64,000 bases of DNA from Collinsella sp. GTDB lineage: Bacteria > Actinomycetota > Coriobacteriia > Coriobacteriales > Coriobacteriaceae. The notes beneath the pieces are model-generated. The model did not search any database, was not told where the DNA came from, and saw only the letters and a list, made by a program, of their open reading frames with translations. Location: the NCBI GenBank assembly GCA_019414025.1, contig DXMU01000037.1:79484-143483 (forward strand), given 5' to 3'. Numbering within the stretch: the first letter of the stretch is position 1; each line of letters opens with the position of its first letter. The position numbers were made by a program, and so were the translations under genes. Positions 17,560-26,465 of this stretch are shown one piece after another.

Positions 17560-18522
17560 ATGCACGAGAACGATTTTTTTAACGAGGACCTGCTGTGCGC
17601 GCTCGCTGGCGTTGCCGGCGAGGACAACGTGCTGATGAGCGAGCCCATGCGCGAGCACACCACGTTTAAGATCGGCGGTCCGGCCGACGTCTTTGTCACG
17701 CCCGATACTGAGCAGGGCCTCGTCGCCACGCTCGATACCTGCTATCGCTGCAATCTACCACTCACCATCGTGGGCAACGGCTCCGACTTGCTCGTCGGCG
17801 ACAAGGGCATCCGCGGCGTCGTCGTAGCGCTGGGCGAGGGCCTCTCCGACATTACGGTCGACGGCACGCACGTCACGGCGGCAGCCGGCGCCTTGCTTTC
17901 CGATGTCGCAGCCGCGGCAGCCGAGGCCGGCCTTACCGGCATGGAGCCCATCTCGGGCATTCCCGGATCGGTCGGCGGTGCCTGCTACATGAACGCCGGA
18001 GCATACGGCGCTTGCATGGCCGATGTGCTGGAGTCCGTGCGCGTCTACAAGCCCGCCCGCATGCTCGACGACGGCACCCGCGGTAGCGGCAGCATTATCG
18101 AGTTCGATGTCGACGAGCTCAACCTGGACTATCGCAAGAGCCGCATTGCCGACGACGGCTTCATCGTGCTCTCGGCCACCTTCAATCTCGCCCCGGGCAA
18201 CGCCGCGATGATCAAGGCCGACATGGACGACTACCGCCAACGCCGCGAGGACAAGCAGCCGCTCGACATGCCAAGCGCCGGCTCCACCTTCAAGCGCCCC
18301 GAGGGCTACTTTGCCGGCAAGCTCATCATGGACGCCGGCCTGCGAGGACACGCCATCGGCGGCGCGCAGGTGAGCGAAAAGCACTGCGGCTTCATCGTCA
18401 ACGCCGACCACGCCACCGCCGCCGATGTCGACGAACTCATCCGCCACATCCAAACAACCGTCAAAGACCAATTCGACGTAGACCTAGAACCCGAAGTCCA
18501 CCGAGTAGGCGAATTCCTCTAA
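17560..18522 (+). CDS. murB: UDP-N-acetylenolpyruvoylglucosamine reductase
   Basis: 320 residues from the ATG at 17560 with AAAGGCGG upstream; the frame is open to 17461 but that part looks non-coding. FAD-binding motifs HTTFKIGGPADVFV, VGNGSDLLV and GIPGSVGGACYMNAGAYG are present, and the C-terminal SAGSTFKRPEGYFAGKLI is the type I MurB signature. It makes UDP-MurNAc for peptidoglycan. It is divergent from the LacI gene and ends in a strong terminator. Confidence 0.94.
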   Translation: MHENDFFNEDLLCALAGVAGEDNVLMSEPMREHTTFKIGGPADVFVTPDTEQGLVATLDTCYRCNLPLTIVGNGSDLLVGDKGIRGVVVALGEGLSDITVDGTHVTAAAGALLSDVAAAAAEAGLTGMEPISGIPGSVGGACYMNAGAYGACMADVLESVRVYKPARMLDDGTRGSGSIIEFDVDELNLDYRKSRIADDGFIVLSATFNLAPGNAAMIKADMDDYRQRREDKQPLDMPSAGSTFKRPEGYFAGKLIMDAGLRGHAIGGAQVSEKHCGFIVNADHATAADVDELIRHIQTTVKDQFDVDLEPEVHRVGEFL

Positions 18523-18526
18523 CAAA

Positions 18527-18548
18527 GAAGGCCCCGAAAGGGGCCTTC
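18527..18548 (+). terminator. murB terminator hairpin
   Basis: GAAGGCCCC GAAA GGGGCCTTC, a 9-bp stem on a GNRA tetraloop, 4 bp after the murB stop codon. The T-tract is poor. Confidence 0.65.
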
Positions 18549-18600
18549 ACCATATTTATTCAGATAACCCAGTCCGGTGTGTCGCGCCCCGAACCCGAGA

Positions 18601-18736
18601 GGGCCGCGTGCCCGCCCGCAATATATTTGATTGATCGCGAGTTCCGCACGCAAAGAAGGCCACTTAATGTGGCCTTCGTCTTGCGCAGGACTGCCCGAGC
18701 AGGCAATCAAATATATTGCGGGCGGGCACGCGGCCC
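18601..18736 (-). repeat. Nested hairpin element A: conserved 70-nt core inside 33-bp perfect arms
   Basis: Arms 18601-18633 and 18704-18736 are exact reverse complements over 33 bp. Between them lies a 70-nt core (18634-18703) starting ATCGCGAGTTCCGCACGCAA, containing the inner hairpin GAAGGCCAC/GTGGCCTTC and ending GAGCAGG. The core recurs at 51924-51992 and 56863-56931, while the arms share no sequence with the arms there. The element ends 8 bp from the stop codon of the CHAP hydrolase and would sit in its 3' UTR, perhaps as terminator. Confidence 0.9.
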
Positions 18737-18744
18737 AGTCGGCT

Positions 18745-19950
18745 TTACGACAGCGCAATACCGCCAAGCCAGCCCCAACGCACGCCAGAGCCAGTACCAT
18801 AAAAGCTGATGAACGAATCAAGCGACTTAGACGTAATGGCACCCTCGTTGCTCATAACGATGCCGCCGCCAACGTAGATACCCACATGACCGTAGATAAG
18901 GCCCGGAGCACCCGTGCCGCTGTGCGAGGAATCGGCCACGATCATGCCCACCTGCAGCGCCGAGCGGTCGGAGCTATAGCACCAGGCGTTGAACATGTCA
19001 CACGCGTTGCCGCCAAAATAGCCCACGCCGGCATTGCGGAAGACGTTGGTAACCCAGGCAGCACACCAGCCCTGGCCGGGAGAAGGCGTCGAGTAGCACG
19101 CATTGACGACGGCCTGCTGCTTGCCCGAACCGCCCGTCTGTTGCGGGGTGCCGCCGGCATACGAGCCGCCACCCGAGCTCGAGCCACCCGAAGAAGAGCC
19201 CGTGTTCGCAGAGGCCGCGGCTGCCGCAGCCGCCTTCCTAGCGGCCTCCTCAGCCTGGGCGGCAGCGAGGATCTCGGAATCGCGCTGAGCCATGAGTTCC
19301 TTGACGTCGTCGGAAAGACCGTTCAGCACGGTCTGGACTTCTTGCTGCTTGGCCTGCATGTCCTGCATCTGGGCAGTCTGCTGATCCTTGAGCTTCTCCA
19401 AGTCGGCCTTCTGCGACTCAAGCTCGGTCTTTTGCGCATCGAGCTCTTCCTGGATGGTCTGAATGTCCTCGATGGCGTCGCGGTCGCTCTTGTTGATCTT
19501 CTCAACATAGTGCGCATTGGCGACGAGCTCCTCAAACGAGCCCGAGGCGAGCAGCAGCGACAGGATGTTGGTGCCGCCCGACTTATAGCTGGCGGAAACG
19601 CGATCGGAAAGATCGCCGCGCTTCTTTTTGAGCTCGGCCTTCTTTTCGTCAATCTGCGCCTGCGTGCTGTCAATCTGGCCCTGTACGCCCTCGATATCGT
19701 TGAGGGTCTGGGCGTTCTTGTTGGCCAGCGCCGCGTATTCATTTGCGATGCTGTCGAGCTGGGCCTGGACCTCGTCAAGCTGAGCCTGGGCCGCATTGAG
19801 CTTGTCGGTGGTTTCCTTGGTGGCCTCCGCAGCATGGGCGCGAGCGGGCAGACCAAAAAGAACGGCTGCAGAAGCTGCGCCGAACAGGGCCTTGAGGGCA
19901 GTGCGACGCGAAAGCTCCTGGGAAAGGATGGAATCGCTGTTTGGTGACAT
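18745..19950 (-). CDS. Secreted coiled-coil CHAP/NlpC-like peptidoglycan hydrolase
   Basis: 401 residues. Twin-arginine-like signal (SRRTALKALFGAASAAVLFG, cleavage after ARAHA), a long PcsB-like coiled coil at about 41-225 rich in Gln, Glu, Lys and Ala, a Ser/Gly linker, then a C-terminal cysteine amidase domain with catalytic Cys in GQGWCAAWVTNVF and His in YGHVGIYVGGG. Such proteins split septal peptidoglycan under FtsEX control (family knowledge). Ribosome site CGGAG before the ATG at 19950. Confidence 0.88.
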   Translation of the reverse strand: MSPNSDSILSQELSRRTALKALFGAASAAVLFGLPARAHAAEATKETTDKLNAAQAQLDEVQAQLDSIANEYAALANKNAQTLNDIEGVQGQIDSTQAQIDEKKAELKKKRGDLSDRVSASYKSGGTNILSLLLASGSFEELVANAHYVEKINKSDRDAIEDIQTIQEELDAQKTELESQKADLEKLKDQQTAQMQDMQAKQQEVQTVLNGLSDDVKELMAQRDSEILAAAQAEEAARKAAAAAAASANTGSSSGGSSSGGGSYAGGTPQQTGGSGKQQAVVNACYSTPSPGQGWCAAWVTNVFRNAGVGYFGGNACDMFNAWCYSSDRSALQVGMIVADSSHSGTGAPGLIYGHVGIYVGGGIVMSNEGAITSKSLDSFISFYGTGSGVRWGWLGGIALS

Positions 19951-20217
19951 ATCTACTCCGTTACATGTTTATTTATATGTCGCTCAACTTATACATATTA
20001 GCGTACATCCGGCGCATCCCAACGATTTCCACGAACGGCAGCAAACCGTATGGTCGGCGGCTCGTATGCAAACGTCAAAGTCAAGGTTACGCCCACGCCA
20101 AACATTTCAATGAGTACGTTAGCATGTTCATCTGCTTTTCCTGCCCTGCACCTTTTGGGTGCCCCTGCCTGCGCTATACTCCCCTGAAGAAGTGTTCCTG
20201 ATTCGATAGGAGACTAC

Positions 20218-21279
20218 ATGTCCAAAGCACTCGACCCCAAAGACACCTGCGTCCTCGTAACCGGTGGCGCCGGTTTTATCGGCTCGCACACCGTCGTTCA
20301 GCTGCTCGAGGGCGGCTACCAGGTCGTCATCGTCGATGACCTCTCCAACTCCAGCGCCGTCGCCGTCGACCGCGTCAAGACCATCGTGGGCGAAGAGGCT
20401 GCCAAGAACCTCACCTTCTACGAGGCCAACGTGCTCGACCGCGAGGCCATGAACAAGATCTTCGACACCCATCAGATCGACCGCGTCATCCACTTCGCCG
20501 GCTTTAAGGCCGTCGGCGAGTCGGTGAGCAAGCCCGTCGAGTACTACCACAACAACATCGAGAACACCCTGGTGCTCATCGACGTCATGCGCAACCATGG
20601 CTGCAAGTCCATCATCTTCTCGAGCTCCTCGACCGTCTACGGCGATCCGGACAACCCGCCCGTCACCGAAGAGGACCCCAAGAAGCCCGCGACCAACCCC
20701 TATGGTTGGACCAAGTGGATGATTGAGCAGATCCTCATGGACGTCCACACCGCCGACCCCGAGTGGGACGTCGTGCTGCTCCGTTACTTCAATCCCATCG
20801 GTGCCCATCCGTCGGGCCTGATCGGCGAGGACCCCAAGGGCATCCCCAACAACCTGGTGCCCTACGTCGCCCAGGTCGCCGTCGGTAAGCTCGAGGCCGT
20901 TCAGGTCTTTGGCAACGACTACCCCACCCCCGACGGCACCGGCGTGCGCGACTACATCCACGTGTGCGACCTGGCATCTGGTCACGTTGCCGCCCTCAAC
21001 TGGATGAACGGCAAGACCGGCGTCGAGATCTTTAACCTGGGCACCGGCACCGGCACCTCGGTACTCGAGGTCGTCGCCGCCTTCTCCAAGGCCTGCGGCA
21101 AGGAGCTGCCCTACGTGATCCGTGAGCGCCGCGCCGGCGACATCGCCGCCAACTGGTGCGATGCCTCCAAGGCCGAGCGCATGATGGGCTGGAAGGCCCA
21201 GTACGACATCGCAGACATGTGCCGCGACAGCTGGAATTGGCAGAGCCATAACCCCAACGGCTTCGCCGACGCCGAGTAG
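20218..21279 (+). CDS. galE: UDP-glucose 4-epimerase
   Basis: 353 residues, extended SDR. VTGGAGFIGSHTVVQLLEGG is the NAD-binding glycine motif, SSSTVYGDP and NPYGWTKWMIEQIL hold the catalytic Ser/Thr and the YxxxK pair, and LRYFNPIGAHPSGLIGEDP is the GalE signature. It interconverts UDP-glucose and UDP-galactose. A TATACT -10 lies at 20175-20180 and GATAGGAGA is the ribosome site. Confidence 0.96.
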   Translation: MSKALDPKDTCVLVTGGAGFIGSHTVVQLLEGGYQVVIVDDLSNSSAVAVDRVKTIVGEEAAKNLTFYEANVLDREAMNKIFDTHQIDRVIHFAGFKAVGESVSKPVEYYHNNIENTLVLIDVMRNHGCKSIIFSSSSTVYGDPDNPPVTEEDPKKPATNPYGWTKWMIEQILMDVHTADPEWDVVLLRYFNPIGAHPSGLIGEDPKGIPNNLVPYVAQVAVGKLEAVQVFGNDYPTPDGTGVRDYIHVCDLASGHVAALNWMNGKTGVEIFNLGTGTGTSVLEVVAAFSKACGKELPYVIRERRAGDIAANWCDASKAERMMGWKAQYDIADMCRDSWNWQSHNPNGFADAE

Positions 21280-21288
21280 CCACTCCCC

Positions 21289-21326
21289 CGTGCTAGGTTT
21301 TGTGGCATGCCTCAAAACCTAGCACG
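21289..21326. repeat. 13-bp perfect inverted repeat after galE
   Basis: CGTGCTAGGTTTT (21289-21301) pairs with AAAACCTAGCACG (21314-21326). A second, looser stem (GTAGATTT...AAATCTAC, 21360-21390) follows before the galE terminator. Confidence 0.6.
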
Positions 21327-21392
21327 CGACATGCTCGGCACATGCCGCTTCCTGCATGGGTAGATTTCTAGACATGTCCCAAAAATCTACTG

Positions 21393-21425
21393 GCCCCGGC
21401 CTCCAATGTGAGGTCGGGGCTTTTT
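21393..21425 (+). terminator. galE terminator
   Basis: GCCCCGGCCT pairs with AGGTCGGGGC (10 bp, one G-T wobble), loop CCAATGTG, then TTTTT at 21421-21425. It abuts the truncated end of the IS remnant on the other strand. Confidence 0.8.
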
Positions 21426-21679
21426 AGGAACTCGTTCTCGAGCTCGAGCTCGCGCATGCACTTGCGGGCGGCCCTCATCTCGGCGGTCTCGGTCTTGGCC
21501 GCGGCCGCCGCGACCGGGTGGTTGGCCAGTTCCTTCTTTCTGACCGTCACCCATCTTCCCAGGATCTTCTCATTGATGCCGAGGTCGGCGGCAACTTGGG
21601 CGATGGGCTTCCCCGACGCGACGGCTAAGTCTGCGGCCTCGGTGCGGTGCCCCGCTGTGCAGGAGAGCCTATCTGCCAT
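21426..21679 (-). pseudogene. IS3-family OrfA remnant, truncated
   Basis: Minus-strand frame with an HTH of the IS3/IS150 OrfA type: AADLAVASGKPIAQVAADLG and INEKILGRWVTVRKKE, then a coiled region ending RKCMRELELENEFLK. Normal OrfA continues into a conserved C-terminus and an OrfB; here homology stops near 21426 where the galE terminator begins, and no OrfB follows. It is a dead fragment marking the left border of the accessory region. Confidence 0.75.
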
Positions 21680-21973
21680 GACTGAACACTCCTTTCTTTT
21701 TGGCGCTGAAACGATTATCGCCGCTCAACGCCATTCCTCTAAGTCAAGTGTCCTGGGATACAATACAGTTCAAATGGACGAGGAGGATCCGGCGCTCCTC
21801 TTGATGAGCCCGGAGAGGCCCCTGGTCGTCACCCTTCCCCGCGCGAACGCAAAGCGGACGGCGGCGAGCCATGTCCTCCCCGCGCGTTCCATTTAGGGAG
21901 TCCTCGAGAAGTCGATCTCCCTGTGCGATAATCGAGCTATTGAGTCTCGCGAGTTTAGAGCTGGTGATATGCA

Positions 21974-23272
21974 TTGAAAATCAAGGTGAAAAACATCGGC
22001 AGGGTCGCTGAGGCCGATATCGAGATTAATGGCATTGCCGTGATCGCCGGGGAGAACGGGACGGGGAAAAGCACGGTTGGAAAAGCGCTTTATGCGGCCT
22101 TCAACAGCATGTCCGATTCGGAGAACAAAATCGACCGCATGAGGCGCAATAGTGTTGAACGCGCCATCAGGAAGGCATATGTGGGAGGCCCTCTCGACTC
22201 CACGTCTCGCCACAGGCGAACTGCTGGAAGAATGAATGGTTTCATCGACAGGGTTTTTTCGGGCGAGTGCACGAGGGACGAGCTCATTGATGAGATAAAG
22301 GAGTATTACGGGGAGGAGATCTCCCGTGAGATCGAATCCGATTTCACGAATGGCGTAGCAGGAGTTGCCGATCAGATTATCGAGATCATGGATATCTCCG
22401 ATGATGAGGTATTTCGTGCGATTGCGACAAACAGGTTCCAAAGCGAGTTCAACGGCCAGATCAATTCGGTTTTCGGCGAAGAGCCCGGGAAGGTCGAACT
22501 CCAGATAAAGGACGCATCTACGGTTTTCTCGGTTGCAGGTGACGAGGTGGCGGAGGTGCACGATAGGAGGGTTTTGCGATTCAGGGCGCATTATCTGGAC
22601 GACCCGTTCCTGATCGATTCTCTCGGAGGGCCCTACGGCCCCGCTTTTCGGTTCAGGCCCCTCCTTGGACACCAGGAGGAGCTGCGGCAAGATTTGATTC
22701 AGGCGACCATCCGTAACGATGACAGCGAGTCCTCGCTGTTCGACGAGATCGCGAAGGAGCGGCACCTGAAGGTTCTCATGGACAAGGTCTCCTCCTTATG
22801 TCCGGGGTATTTCGAGAGGAGCGAAAGTCGCGGTCACCTTACGTATCTCGAAGAGGGCTTCGCTCGGGGGTTGGAGCCTGGGAACCTTTCTGCTGGCTTG
22901 AAGACGTTCGCCATCATGAAGGTGCTCTTGAAGTCCGGCGCGCTAGATGCCGGAGGGACTATTATCCTCGATGAACCCGAGATTCATCTTCATCCTGCAT
23001 GGCAGCTGGCCTTCGCCGAGATAATCGTGCTGCTCCAGAAAGAGCTCGGGATGCACGTCTTAATGAGCACCCATAGTCCATATTTCTTGAATGCGATCGA
23101 AGTGTATTCTAAGAAGCACGCTGTTGATGGATTGTGCTCATATTATCTTGCGGAGACCTGCGCTGATGGACGCTCTCGCTTTGCCGAAATAACCGGCTCG
23201 ACTGAGGTCGCCTACGAGAAGCTGGCGGCTCCTTTTGATACGCTTGAGAGGGAGGAGTACGGCCTTGAGTAG
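21974..23272 (+). CDS. OLD/AAA15-type ATPase of a two-gene putative defence unit
   Basis: 432 residues, probable TTG start at 21974. Walker A GENGTGKST at residues 26-34, a helical insertion, ABC-like signature NLSAGLKTFAIMK, Walker B GTIILDEPEIHLHP and a switch His in MSTHSPYFLNAIE. This is the SMC/RecF-like architecture found in OLD, Gabija, Septu, PARIS and AbiL ATPases. No Toprim nuclease domain is attached. The 3' end overlaps the next gene by 8 bp, so the two are coupled. Base composition is lower in G+C than in galE or murB. Confidence 0.8.
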   Translation: MKIKVKNIGRVAEADIEINGIAVIAGENGTGKSTVGKALYAAFNSMSDSENKIDRMRRNSVERAIRKAYVGGPLDSTSRHRRTAGRMNGFIDRVFSGECTRDELIDEIKEYYGEEISREIESDFTNGVAGVADQIIEIMDISDDEVFRAIATNRFQSEFNGQINSVFGEEPGKVELQIKDASTVFSVAGDEVAEVHDRRVLRFRAHYLDDPFLIDSLGGPYGPAFRFRPLLGHQEELRQDLIQATIRNDDSESSLFDEIAKERHLKVLMDKVSSLCPGYFERSESRGHLTYLEEGFARGLEPGNLSAGLKTFAIMKVLLKSGALDAGGTIILDEPEIHLHPAWQLAFAEIIVLLQKELGMHVLMSTHSPYFLNAIEVYSKKHAVDGLCSYYLAETCADGRSRFAEITGSTEVAYEKLAAPFDTLEREEYGLE

Positions 23273-23933
23273 CGACCTGTGCGCCTCCTGCCCTCATCCG
23301 AACTCTCCCGTGGTGCCAGATGGCAGCGATGGTTGCTCCCGTTGCAGGACCTGTATCCTAAGGGACTGCACGTCGACCATCTCCAAAACATCCAGAGACG
23401 GGAGCGTCTCTCTTGTGGATGACGATTTGCCTGTTGTCAATTTTGACTCTGTTAAAGAATGCTACTGCAAGAAGGTCAATAGGTGGATGCAACTCCCGCG
23501 CTCCGCCGATGCGCTGTATTGCGATCGGGAAACGTTATATCTAGTCGAATTTAAAAACGGCAGTCTGAAGGAGACGCTGGGGAAGAGGCTCAATCCCAAG
23601 GATGACGAAGAGCTTGGTATCAATCTTGGCCAAAGGGACGCCCTCATCGAGAAGTGCAAGGACAGCGTTTTGATCTGCTCGGACCTGTGGGGAAAGAGGA
23701 CGAGATGGTTTCGCGAGCACTGCGTCTTTGTTTTGGTATACAACGAGGACAAGAACAAGACCGCGTTGAAGCGGGTTGCCAGCTCGATTAGGAAAAAAGC
23801 GCGTTTTGGGCTTCCTGACAAATTGAAAGGTTTTTGCGTGAAGGATGTCTTGACGCTAACCGAAAAGGAGTTTTCGACATCGCTCCTTTCAACTTGGCGA
23901 GACGCAGAAGAAATCGCGGAGGTCGACGCGTAG
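23265..23933 (+). CDS. Putative PD-(D/E)XK-like nuclease partner of the ATPase
   Basis: About 222 residues from a TTG at 23265 (overlapping the ATPase stop; GGAGGAG eight bases upstream). The N-terminus is Cys-rich (LCASCPHP; GCSRCRTCILRDC), perhaps a zinc knuckle. A SADALYCDRETLYLVEFKNG segment matches the D...ExK core of PD-(D/E)XK nucleases. The rest is charged with no clear homology. Coupling to an AAA15-type ATPase is the layout of many abortive-infection systems, but I cannot assign it to a named one. Confidence 0.55.
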   Translation: MSSDLCASCPHPNSPVVPDGSDGCSRCRTCILRDCTSTISKTSRDGSVSLVDDDLPVVNFDSVKECYCKKVNRWMQLPRSADALYCDRETLYLVEFKNGSLKETLGKRLNPKDDEELGINLGQRDALIEKCKDSVLICSDLWGKRTRWFREHCVFVLVYNEDKNKTALKRVASSIRKKARFGLPDKLKGFCVKDVLTLTEKEFSTSLLSTWRDAEEIAEVDA

Positions 23934-23955
23934 GAGACCGAAAGGCATCCGGTGG

Positions 23956-24630
23956 CTATTTGCTCCCGATATCGATCGTTCGTCTGCAGTCGGTTTTCTT
24001 TCCGCTGCGCCCGCCAGTTTGCGATGAGTCGCGCACCGTGTGAAGCTCAACACGGATGAAATACAAATATAATCCCCCCTTGCACTGTGTTGATAAATAT
24101 TGCTCGTCGAACTCATCTGAACTGGGCTTTCTTGCATAGAACTGCCTGAACCTGAGCGTTTTCGGGTATCGCATTGCCCGATCGAGCACCATCGCGACCT
24201 TCTCAAGCTTGTCCTCGGGCGGACTCATAGCCACAGCCCCGCATGTCGTCCCGGTTGGAGCCGGGATGAGCCCTCAGGAAGCACTGCATGAAGTAGCGCA
24301 TCCGGTTCACGGGCCCCAGCGGGTTCTGGCCGTCGGGAACGCCCTTGAGCAGCTTCGCGTTGTAGTGCTGGCTCTTCAGTGACAGATTGTTGACGGGAGC
24401 CGTGTGGCGCCCGGCTCCATGTCGTGGATGAGCGTGGAGCCGGGCGCCACACGGCTCCCGAACGTCGCCAAGGTCTTCGCCCTGCTTGTCTTGCCAAGGC
24501 CCTCCCGGATGAAGATTGAATTGCCTGGCTCATCGCAGCCGAGCGCGACACGGCCTCTACCCGAGACCATCATCTCTACACATAGCCCATCATTCGACAA
24601 GAACGCGCAGTTTGTCCTGCATAGGCGCAT
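23956..24630 (-). pseudogene. IS1595-like (ISXO2-type) DDE transposase remnant
   Basis: Three minus-strand pieces read as one decayed transposase. 24630-24420: SGRGRVALGCDEPGNSIF, then APGSTLIHDM, the DDE region. 24397-24240: NNLSLKSQHYNAKLLKGVPD and PVNRMRYFMQCFLRAHPG. 24234-23956: PPEDKLEKVAMVLDRAMRYP, the usual C-terminus. Frames change at about 24400 (inverted repeat) and about 24240 (small deletion). The N-terminus is missing. The family assignment is by impression of the C-terminal motifs. Confidence 0.7.
24394..24460. repeat. 26-bp perfect inverted repeat inside the transposase remnant
   Basis: 24394-24419 and 24435-24460 are exact reverse complements over 26 bp (outer CGGGAGCCGTG, loop 15 nt). 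On the minus strand the 24460-24435 arm encodes normal transposase residues leading to STLIHDM; the other arm is its inverted copy and replaces the expected downstream codons, breaking the frame. Confidence 0.85.
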
Positions 24631-24830
24631 GGTGTCCCCCTCCGCCGCAAGAGGTGAGCAAAAGAGAGGCTCCCCTCGCCACTACCGGACAAAGGGACCT
24701 CTCTGGGGAAACACGCTATAAAACCTTCTTGCCGGGCGGTCGAGTACAGCACCGACGGCGTACCCGTGGAGACCTACCCAGAGCCCACGCCATTTCAAGT
24801 TTCTTGGTCTTCAACGCCACAATCCGATAA

Positions 24831-26465
24831 TCATCCAGCCGTCGAAATGACCTCGTCACAGGCGGCAAGCATCTCCTCGTCATGAGTGACAACGATTACA
24901 ATATGGTCTCTCTTAATTTCATGAAGCAATTTGATCAGCGCGCCTCGACTCTTCGCATCAAGTGCTGAGGTCGGTTCATCAAAAAGCATAACGTCCGGCG
25001 ATTTCAACAGCTGTCTCACAATTGCAATCTTTTGCTTCTCGCCGCCGGACACCCCTCCTTTCCCGCCGTCAAGCATCGCCGTTGCCCCGTTCTCCACAGA
25101 AGCAACCATTTCGTCTAGCCCCAATATGACAAGCATCCGATTCAGCTTATCCATCTCGTAATCATCAGAAAGCAGCGTAAGATTATCGAGAATCGTCCCC
25201 TCAACGATAGGGGGTTCTTGCTCCGTAATGCTGACTCGACACCGCCGCAATGCATATCGATCGATGCAACGCTGTGACACCCCGTTGTAGCGAACGGCCC
25301 CTTCTGTGTCATCTGGATATAGCCCCAATATCACTGACAGCAGCGAGCTCTTCCCCGAACCATTCGGCCCCGAGATTCCATATAGCCGACCCCTGGAAAA
25401 CGCGAGCCCCTCAATGCTTAACGCGACCCTTTCCGCCCCTGGATAACGTAGCTTGATGTTCTCTAGACGGATTTCCTCAATCGGACCAAGCGCCAATTTG
25501 CCATTCGCTTCCACCGGGACATCCCAAATTCTTTTCAGCCGCTCATAGCATACGCGATTAGTCTGGTAATCCCTTCCCCAGCCCAACAAATACTGTACCG
25601 CTGAGCTTAAGTTCGAATAATATCCAACAGCAGTCACGAGAAAACCAGGCAACAGTCTCCCGCCCATCACTTCAACCGCGCCCACAGCAAGAAGACATCC
25701 TTGAGCGGCGGAAGCGACCAACGCGTTGCCAAAGGTAAATCTAGACCCTACTTCCTGATTTGCTCTCATCGTTGGATAGAGCCCATTAAAAGCTTCGACC
25801 AGTACAGCGCGGGACCTATCGAACAAAGCATGTTTGCGGATGAAATCAACTTTCTCCAACTGATCTTGTAGACAGGAAAAAAACCTCGCGCTCTGCTCTT
25901 GTACGTCAAAACTTCTCTCAAACAGCCTTGCGCGTGAAACCGCATAAAAAGCGGCACTCGCTGCCGCAAGAACAAGGCAGACCACACTCAACTTGATATT
26001 CAGGCTACCGAGAACAAACAGGGCGGACAAAAGGGTGATAACGTTGCTTGAAACCCCCACAACCGAGTTGATTACGAAGATGACAAGGTCATTAGCGTCG
26101 TGATTGATTTGCTGGTTATAATACGACGCGTTGAAGCCCTCGAAGAATGCCTGGGGAAGGTGCTTCACGTGCTCAAGCGTATCCGCATTTAAGCCGAACC
26201 CCGCATGCGACTGAAGGTTGATGTACAGCATCTCTGAGCAATACACTAGTCCCGCTCGAACCGCTTGGACCGCAACCAAAATAAGGCAACAAACGAGAAC
26301 GGCGGCAAGATCGGCGCTGGCCGGCATCGCCAATCGGTTTACCACTATGCCGGTAAGAAAGGGACCCGCAAGCGCAAGCAGCCCGACCAAAACTGTTACG
26401 ACAAGATAGGCGTAGAATCGACCGCCCAGTATATATTTTCTACAGAGATTAAGCATCAGCCTCAT
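24831..26465 (-). CDS. ABC exporter (TMD-NBD half-transporter) of the RiPP cluster
   Basis: About 544 residues; start chosen at ATG 26465, inside the 3' end of the rSAM gene. N-terminal membrane domain of about six helices (FYAYLVVTVLVGLLALAGPF first) and C-terminal ATPase with Walker A GPNGSGKSS, signature GVSGGEKQKIAIV and Walker B DVMLFDEPTSALD. There is no N-terminal C39 peptidase domain, so leader removal must happen elsewhere. Last gene of the cluster. Confidence 0.85.
   Translation of the reverse strand: MRLMLNLCRKYILGGRFYAYLVVTVLVGLLALAGPFLTGIVVNRLAMPASADLAAVLVCCLILVAVQAVRAGLVYCSEMLYINLQSHAGFGLNADTLEHVKHLPQAFFEGFNASYYNQQINHDANDLVIFVINSVVGVSSNVITLLSALFVLGSLNIKLSVVCLVLAAASAAFYAVSRARLFERSFDVQEQSARFFSCLQDQLEKVDFIRKHALFDRSRAVLVEAFNGLYPTMRANQEVGSRFTFGNALVASAAQGCLLAVGAVEVMGGRLLPGFLVTAVGYYSNLSSAVQYLLGWGRDYQTNRVCYERLKRIWDVPVEANGKLALGPIEEIRLENIKLRYPGAERVALSIEGLAFSRGRLYGISGPNGSGKSSLLSVILGLYPDDTEGAVRYNGVSQRCIDRYALRRCRVSITEQEPPIVEGTILDNLTLLSDDYEMDKLNRMLVILGLDEMVASVENGATAMLDGGKGGVSGGEKQKIAIVRQLLKSPDVMLFDEPTSALDAKSRGALIKLLHEIKRDHIVIVVTHDEEMLAACDEVISTAG

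Noticed and set aside
23889..24206. Minus ORF of 105 residues over the 3' end of the nuclease-like gene
   Set aside because: Shadow frame of the transposase remnant with no motif.
24631..24830. Gene or transposon end between the IS remnant and the ABC exporter
   Set aside because: No start, ribosome site or terminal repeat could be supported in this stretch.
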